Shown here piece by piece: positions 59,044 to 64,000 of a stretch of 64,000 bases of DNA. Within the stretch, counting starts at the first letter, position 1. Every line of letters begins with the position of its first letter. The stretch is from NCBI GenBank assembly GCA_028866775.1, contig JAGWHK010000001.1, positions 46,007 to 110,006 on the forward strand, written 5' to 3'. Below the pieces are notes generated by a model. It had not been told where the DNA came from. It made no database searches and worked only from the letters and a program-made list of their open reading frames with translations. The translations under genes and the position numbers were made by a program. This stretch comes from Microcaldota archaeon (GTDB lineage Archaea > Micrarchaeota > Micrarchaeia > Micrarchaeales > Micrarchaeaceae).

Positions 59044-60252
59044 TTATACGGGAAACTTTATCTCCACCTGTTTCTTGTAGACCTCCCTGAAGAGGCGTTC
59101 TATCTCGGCCTTCTGGGAAGCCACTGATGCTCTCAGGTCGGTAAGCCCCTTCTTCGAATCCGCCCTCCTCTGAATTGCTAGCCTCTCCTCTTCTTCTGCC
59201 CTTTCTATCTTGGACCGCTCGGCTTTTGCCGCTTCCAGTTCGCGCTCGACCCGCATGACCTCTGACTCAGCGCCATGCAATGAGACGGCGAGGGCCAGAA
59301 AGTCGGTGGTCTCTGCAGCCTTGAGTTGCGAAATGACCCGGTCGGGATTCTTTACAGTTATCTTCCCGGTATTTATTTCCTCGATTATGTTGCCTATCTG
59401 CCCGCGCAGCTCCTCCAGGTCGCTCGGGCCCGTGATGGAACCCGCCGGGTTGCCCACATAATCGCTAAGCTTCCTTTTTGATGAGGACATGTGGTCGTGC
59501 TTCCTTGCTATCCTCTCGAGTGGAAGGAGCGCGTTTACGATATTTGAGTGTATCTCCCTGCGGCGATCCTTCGCCGACTCCAGTTTAGGAGCCAATTCCC
59601 CGACCCTTGAGGATAGGCCAGAAAGATCCTGTTGCGCACTCTCCCTTTGGTGGTCCTCTGCCTGGTCTGGCTGCATCTTTCCAAGGGAGTCCAGCTGGGA
59701 AAGATCGTACAGCAAGTTCCCCACCTTTTCCTTTATCCTTGTGTATTCACCAAATTTTCCAGAGCAGAGCGATAGCTCGGCACTGAGCTCGCCAGAGAGC
59801 TTTTCCATTGCATTGAAGTTCCTCTTCGCCGCCTTCAGGTCCTCGGCATACGCCATGATCACCAGCTTGAAGGTGTTGTTGGCCTTTAGGACCTCTGTGA
59901 TTATCTGCTTGTAAGAAGTGAGGGCATTTTGGGCGGCGATGTATATGTTTGCCCCGCCTTGAGCTGGACGTGCAGAAGTTATCCTCAATATGTGGCTTGT
60001 GTAGTTGGGCTTCTGGGATGCAAGATAGCTCTCCTTTATCCCGTAAAGGTATTCCATGTTGGGCCTTCCCTCTCTCTCGGAGAATTTCTTGATTGAGTCG
60101 CCGAACCCGGTGAAGGAGCGTACCAGCTCATTCTCGATCTGTGGCATTCTTGTTGAGAGGCGCCTTACCTCGGTATCGAAGCAGCGGTCGAGGTAGGTTT
60201 CCAGCTTATGTATTTCTATAGCCTCGTTCGGAGCCGCTCTGCCGAATAGCAT
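59044..60252 (-). CDS. long coiled-coil protein of unknown function
   Basis: A 402-residue, nearly all-helical and highly charged protein. Heptad-like stretches fill about residues 140-270 and 310-390 (EVMRVERELEAAKAERSKIE, RRADSKKGLTDLRASVASQK), interrupted by a proline/glycine hinge near KLSDYVGNPAGSITGPSD. It has no Walker motif, membrane helix or signal. It resembles SMC-type or ESCRT-type helical hairpins only in composition. It may be a cytoskeletal or scaffold protein. It stands alone, 70 bases beyond Alba. Confidence 0.6.
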   Translation of the reverse strand: MLFGRAAPNEAIEIHKLETYLDRCFDTEVRRLSTRMPQIENELVRSFTGFGDSIKKFSEREGRPNMEYLYGIKESYLASQKPNYTSHILRITSARPAQGGANIYIAAQNALTSYKQIITEVLKANNTFKLVIMAYAEDLKAAKRNFNAMEKLSGELSAELSLCSGKFGEYTRIKEKVGNLLYDLSQLDSLGKMQPDQAEDHQRESAQQDLSGLSSRVGELAPKLESAKDRRREIHSNIVNALLPLERIARKHDHMSSSKRKLSDYVGNPAGSITGPSDLEELRGQIGNIIEEINTGKITVKNPDRVISQLKAAETTDFLALAVSLHGAESEVMRVERELEAAKAERSKIERAEEEERLAIQRRADSKKGLTDLRASVASQKAEIERLFREVYKKQVEIKFPV

Positions 60253-60391
60253 CTAATCCATTGATAGTTAAGCGGCTGAGTTGATATAACTTTTGTATTT
60301 TTCGGTACGGCCGTAGCAAAACCACAAGCTACTTATCTAGAGTGGAACGCATTGATACGATTATATAATACATTAGCTGACAGTATAGATT

Positions 60392-60772
60392 ATGAGAAAG
60401 TCCAACCCAACTAGGAGTAGAGACTTATTGGATGCCGGTGCCGGCTTCTGGTTTTTGCTTTGGGGTGCCCCTATAGTAATTTCGATCGTGGGGGGATTGC
60501 TTAATTCGGCCGGCCTATTATCGTTAACAGCACTTGGCATAGTCTTTACGGTATGCGTAATGTGGATAGGGGCTGGATGCTTTATAAATGGAAAAAGGTG
60601 CGGCAGGGTGCACTGCAAGATTGACGGGGTACTTTTTCCTCTGCTCGCGGTTGTGGGGGCTTTGAACATAATCGGCTATGTGCATATGAGCTGGAACTTG
60701 TACTGGGGTGCATTCTTCGTAATCCTATTTGCAAGTTTCGCAGCAGAGATATTATGGAAATGCTACACTTGA
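60392..60772 (+). CDS. four-helix membrane protein with a CGR-x-HC loop
   Basis: A 126-residue protein with four hydrophobic segments (GFWFLLWGAPIVISIVGGLL, LSLTALGIVFTVCVMWIGAG, DGVLFPLLAVVGALNIIGYV, YWGAFFVILFASFAAEILW). Between the second and third is a loop NGKRCGRVHCKIDG with two cysteines and a histidine. Similar C-x3-HC loops occur in small bacterial membrane proteins of unknown role; metal binding is possible. The DNA is AT-richer than the flanking genes. Confidence 0.6.
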   Translation: MRKSNPTRSRDLLDAGAGFWFLLWGAPIVISIVGGLLNSAGLLSLTALGIVFTVCVMWIGAGCFINGKRCGRVHCKIDGVLFPLLAVVGALNIIGYVHMSWNLYWGAFFVILFASFAAEILWKCYT

Positions 60773-60814
60773 TGCGTTTCCGAAGGCGCGCCTGTGGCGC
60801 ACATTTTTCTAGGA

Positions 60815-61660
60815 TCAGGCCCGCTCTGCAACCCCGAGCTCCGAAAGCACCTGCATGGGGTAGGCGAGCGATATCTCCTTGAGTAGCGATATCTCATCCT
60901 TTATCCCGAGCTCCCGGGCGATCTGCATGTTGTCGTCTATTGAACTGGATATCAGCGGAAGCAACTCCTTGGAGAGCTCCAGGGCCCTCTCCCGGGTTAT
61001 TTTCCCGCTGGCGATCAGCTTCCTGGCCTCGAGGAGGTCCCACCGTTCCACCTGGTCCTTAAGGGTGAATGCCTTGCCGAAATTCCTCATGAATTCCGGG
61101 AGTATAGGGTGGAAAACCCTCATGAATATCCCAGCGAATGTCTTCATGTAGCAATGATTTAGTATTATCCCGCTGGCAAACACCCTCTCCTCCCAGCTCT
61201 CGAGCCTGCTCAGCCTCCCGAACAGCCGGTCGAAGGACCCGTTGTCCTCAGGCATCCGCTTCTTGAGGCCCTCCATCAGGTTCTTCATCGCCCTGGCACC
61301 CTTGCTGTCCATATCCGAGAGCACCTGATAAGCGCCCTCATACTCAGGGTTTCCGACCGAGTGGCTCCTGGCCCAGTAGGCCTCGAGATCGGCAAGCCTC
61401 TGCTCCCCATGGAAGAATATGCCGAGCAGCTTTGCTATCGAGTCCATCCTGAACTTCATGCCGTTCGGCAGCACAGCGCTGTCCTCTGTTATGCGCCCCT
61501 TCTTCCTGCCGAAGCCGACCAGGCTTATCGCCTTCCTTATAGACTCTGCCTTGTTCCTGCTTACGTACTTGTAGACATAGGGGCGGGCCCATTCGGGCAC
61601 GCCGTACCTGTCCATCGCGCTGTCCACGAGTTTTGCGGTGACGCCGCTAAGCTTGCCCAT
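60815..61660 (-). CDS. helical protein of unknown function in the S-layer-like operon
   Basis: From the ATG at 61660 (MGKLSGVTAKLVD) the protein has 281 residues, nearly all helical, without signal peptide or clear membrane span. Segments such as LLGIFFHGEQRLADLEAYWA and FASGIILNHCYMKTFAGIFM place His and Glu on helices in a way reminiscent of ferritin-like folds, but the E-x-x-H pairs are not convincing. It begins four bases after the S-layer-like gene. The open extension upstream to 61723 overlaps that gene and is rejected. Confidence 0.55.
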   Translation of the reverse strand: MGKLSGVTAKLVDSAMDRYGVPEWARPYVYKYVSRNKAESIRKAISLVGFGRKKGRITEDSAVLPNGMKFRMDSIAKLLGIFFHGEQRLADLEAYWARSHSVGNPEYEGAYQVLSDMDSKGARAMKNLMEGLKKRMPEDNGSFDRLFGRLSRLESWEERVFASGIILNHCYMKTFAGIFMRVFHPILPEFMRNFGKAFTLKDQVERWDLLEARKLIASGKITRERALELSKELLPLISSSIDDNMQIARELGIKDEISLLKEISLAYPMQVLSELGVAERA

Positions 61661-61664
61661 CACT

Positions 61665-62885
61665 TCACTTCTTCTTCGAGGCTGCAGCTCTTGAGGCCAT
61701 CCTCCTCCTCGCGAGCGCGGCAACGATCACGACGATAACGACCAGCACCACGCCTATCTCGAGGTACGATCCGCCGGATCCAGGGCTTGCAACAGTGACG
61801 AAGTAGTTGTTCGAGCCCGAGAACTGCTGGTTGACGGCCCCATTGGGCTGCTTCCATTGCTCATTTAGGGTCACGGGATAATTGCCCGGAACGCCTGCAG
61901 TGTCAACGCTGACCAGGAAGGTCACATTCGTAGACGCCCCCGGCGGCAGGTCGCCCACATAGGCGGTGCTGGCGACAGGCGTTATTGGGTACGTTGTCTC
62001 AAGGTTCAATTGCAGCTGGCTTGCATCGCTTGTACCGTCGTTTGTCACCTTGAGGTGTATTGGCACATCTGTGGCGCCCGGCTTGAGGTCCGAACCCCCG
62101 GATCCTATTGTAAACTGGGCCGAAGGCGCGACTGAGAGGTTTATCCTCTGGACGCTCGAGAAGCGCTGCTGGAACTGCGAGGAGTAATATGTCACGTTGG
62201 CGACCAGGTAGGTCCTGCTCAGGTTTTGGGCCGACACCAGCAGCGGCTCCGTCACTGACGAGCCCTGGGTAAGGTTTGATATGAAGAAGGTCCTTACCGA
62301 GCTGAGTATGTTGACCCCTTCCCCGCTCATTACGGTGACGGTCACATTCCTGGCGGTGCCGAAGCCCGCGTTCTCCACAAGGAGATTCGCCGTCTGGTTG
62401 TTTCCGGTATAAAGCGCTGCGGGCTGGGGGCTAGAGACCACGAGCTTTACCGCCGGCTTGTTGTTGACGTAGAAGCTGACAGGCATTGAGGATGACGCGA
62501 TTACAGTCCCCGTGGCCGCATAGACGAAATACTTAGCGTTGAACGTGATCGTGTAAACCCCTGACGGAGTGGTGTTTGGTATCGCGATCGTATAGTTGTA
62601 GTAGATGCTATTGACTCCAGGGCTCAGATACCCGACCACATAGTTGCTCCGCGGCGAGACATTGAGAAGGGGATAGCTGCCGCTGGACTGCAGACTCGTG
62701 CCATAAAGGCCGCCATCGTACGCATTATAGAGCCTGAACTTTATGAATGCGCTGCCGCCGGCCATTACTGGATTGGGTGACACGGATAGGTTGACCATCG
62801 AGAGCGCGTTATCGTATTGCGCGCCTACCATGCCGCTCAGTACCACCATGGCGGCAAATGCCAGAAGGAAAGACTTTGTCTTCAT
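61665..62885 (-). CDS. S-layer-like secreted protein with NEW3/CARDB-type domains
   Basis: From the ATG at 62885 the protein is 406 residues. A signal peptide (MKTKSFLLAFAAMVVLSGMV, cut near GAQ-Y) is followed by three or more beta-sandwich domains: NLSVSPNPVMAGGSAFIKFR, VKLVVSSPQPAALYTGNNQT, and FTIGSGGSDLKPGATDVPIH. A membrane helix (SYLEIGVVLVVIVVIVAALA) and a basic tail close it. This layout matches COG1361-type S-layer-domain proteins, which often accompany ABC-2 permeases. An ATG at 62915 overlapping the permease stop (ATGA) is an alternative start. Confidence 0.75.
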   Translation of the reverse strand: MKTKSFLLAFAAMVVLSGMVGAQYDNALSMVNLSVSPNPVMAGGSAFIKFRLYNAYDGGLYGTSLQSSGSYPLLNVSPRSNYVVGYLSPGVNSIYYNYTIAIPNTTPSGVYTITFNAKYFVYAATGTVIASSSMPVSFYVNNKPAVKLVVSSPQPAALYTGNNQTANLLVENAGFGTARNVTVTVMSGEGVNILSSVRTFFISNLTQGSSVTEPLLVSAQNLSRTYLVANVTYYSSQFQQRFSSVQRINLSVAPSAQFTIGSGGSDLKPGATDVPIHLKVTNDGTSDASQLQLNLETTYPITPVASTAYVGDLPPGASTNVTFLVSVDTAGVPGNYPVTLNEQWKQPNGAVNQQFSGSNNYFVTVASPGSGGSYLEIGVVLVVIVVIVAALARRRMASRAAASKKK

Positions 62886-62911
62886 TGATTTCACCAAATA
62901 ATCATAATTTA

Positions 62912-64000
62912 TCATAGGTTATTGCTCGTATTCTTGAAGAAGATGTACGCAAGGAACATCATAATGCCAGTGAAGGTCAGCAGTATCAGTGAGGTTGTGA
63001 GCAAGGTGTTAATCGGCAGGAACCCCTTTATCATTATGTCCCTGACCGCGTTTATCGCATAATAGAGCGGATTGACCGTGGCGACAGGCAGCAGGAAGCT
63101 TGGCAGCAGGTTTACCGGAACGAATGCCCCCGCCAGGAATGAAAGGGGCAGCGTCAATGTCTGGGCCACCAGGGCATAGGTCTGCAGCTGCTTCATCCTC
63201 GCCGCAAGCGCGATTGCGAGGGCGCTAAAGCCAAGCCCAACAAGGAAGACTATCCAGATCAGTTCCAGAAACCCCACGACCCCGGCCGCAATTGTGGCCC
63301 CATATAGCAGGCCTATCGCAAGCCCTATGTAGGCGGAGAGGATTGACTGGAATGTTCCATATGCAATCTTGCTCAGCAGGATGGAAAACTTGTTTATGGG
63401 AGTGGTCAGGAATGCCTTTAGGTTGCCCAGCTCCCTGTCGCTCAACAGGGTGAACCCGGAAGTAAACACCGCGCCGAACGAGGCGACCATCACAAGGATC
63501 CCGCCAACGACAAAGCTGAGGTAGTTGCTGCTTGCTCCATACACGTAGTTGGACACCACAGACACGAGGCCACGGCTGCCGCCGGGAAGGCTGGCAGAGC
63601 TGGAGGTTGCACCCATCTTGGCCGCTGCCGCGTTGACCGTGGCGCTGGCAACCGAAGCTGATTGCGGCTGGGAGTTGTCAAGATAAACGTGAACGGTCCT
63701 CTCTACGCCGCTTGAAAAGCCATTCGGAATCACGACCACGGCCGCGACCTTCCCCTCCGAGAGTAGGACCATCGCCGCCTGCTGGGTTGTCTGGCTCACT
63801 ATCTTGACACCATTCCCGAGCTGGATCGTGTTTATGAAATTCAGAGCTATGGCTCCATTATCGTAGTTGACCAAGGCCACAGGAATGTTCTTTGGCGAGC
63901 TGCCGAAGCTACCGAGCAGGAGCACGAATATTATTGGGAATATCAGGGACCTGATCAGGTTCACGCGCAGGTTCTTCTTGAATATGAGCAGCTCCCTGAG
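62912..64000 (-). CDS. ABC-2 type transporter permease, 5' end outside the window
   Basis: At least 362 residues are present and the frame is open to the window edge (LRELLIFKKNLRVNLIRSLI). There is one membrane helix near the start, a large exterior domain (VALVNYDNGAIALNFI to VVSNYVYGASSNY), then five helices typical of the DrrB/YhgE-like ABC-2 permeases. These include LLSDRELGNLKAFLTTPINK, the cytoplasmic coupling segment, and NPLYYAINAVRDIMIKG. The ATPase partner should lie further right. It is the first visible gene of an operon with the S-layer-like protein and may export or position surface components. Confidence 0.85.
   Translation of the reverse strand, partial: LRELLIFKKNLRVNLIRSLIFPIIFVLLLGSFGSSPKNIPVALVNYDNGAIALNFINTIQLGNGVKIVSQTTQQAAMVLLSEGKVAAVVVIPNGFSSGVERTVHVYLDNSQPQSASVASATVNAAAAKMGATSSSASLPGGSRGLVSVVSNYVYGASSNYLSFVVGGILVMVASFGAVFTSGFTLLSDRELGNLKAFLTTPINKFSILLSKIAYGTFQSILSAYIGLAIGLLYGATIAAGVVGFLELIWIVFLVGLGFSALAIALAARMKQLQTYALVAQTLTLPLSFLAGAFVPVNLLPSFLLPVATVNPLYYAINAVRDIMIKGFLPINTLLTTSLILLTFTGIMMFLAYIFFKNTSNNL

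Overview
The window is archaeal chromosome, most likely from a small-genome lineage of the DPANN type (a Micrarchaeota-like organism is my best guess; no rRNA is present to confirm it). Archaeal markers are ribosomal proteins L21e, L11 and S6e, a TATA-binding protein, Spt5, aIF2 gamma, Alba, CDC48, Trm5, the archaea-only amidotransferase GatD/GatE, an ATP-dependent DNA ligase, an intron-containing tRNA with CAT anticodon, and TATA boxes 25-30 bases ahead of many starts. Genes are tightly packed, with 1-4 base start/stop overlaps and convergent genes that overlap at their ends.

Layout. 1-5 kb: a methyltransferase, L21e, a one-repeat TATA-binding protein, a tandem Lrp-type regulator, a probable four-hairpin small RNA, two small proteins and a pair of small multidrug-resistance-type membrane proteins. 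5-12 kb: topoisomerase I coupled to a shortened tRNA m1A methyltransferase, adenylosuccinate lyase, two regulators and an M20 peptidase. 12-17 kb: an ankyrin protein, a beta-hydroxyacid dehydrogenase, a DUF433 antitoxin with a frameshifted DUF5615 toxin, a GT9-like glycosyltransferase, the intron-containing tRNA, MazG-like, rhodanese and Trm5. 17-25 kb: Spt5, L11, a DEAD-box helicase, a MiaB-like methylthiotransferase, GatD and GatE (tRNA-Gln by transamidation), and a PGRP/amidase-fold protein. 25-35 kb: TrpRS, a flippase, tRNA-Thr(TGT), several membrane-anchored surface proteins and an oligoendopeptidase.

35-46 kb is the accessory part of the window. A Fic gene lies between two short repeats that match the 3' end of the tRNA-Thr(CGT) gene located at 46.8 kb. 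It is followed by an AT-richer run that holds three TrpRS-like synthetase paralogues, an alkaline-phosphatase-superfamily enzyme, a low-molecular-weight phosphatase, an MDR dehydrogenase, a HAD phosphatase, a Nudix-glycosyltransferase fusion and an aminoglycoside-kinase-like protein. A normal TrpRS sits elsewhere in the window. The run therefore reads as an uncharacterised biosynthetic or modification pathway that activates an amino acid and joins it to a sugar or nucleotide. This is the strongest candidate for an undescribed system.

46-64 kb returns to core and surface functions: tRNA-Thr(CGT), a 990-residue beta-helix surface protein, DNA ligase, a HAD protein, pyrophosphatase, a 44-residue acidic microprotein, CDC48, S6e, aIF2 gamma, a HemK-like methyltransferase, Alba, a coiled-coil protein, and an operon of ABC-2 permease, S-layer-like protein and an unknown protein. 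No CRISPR array, insertion sequence or rRNA was seen. The only stretch over 300 bases without a gene is 3230-3603, which holds the candidate small RNA.
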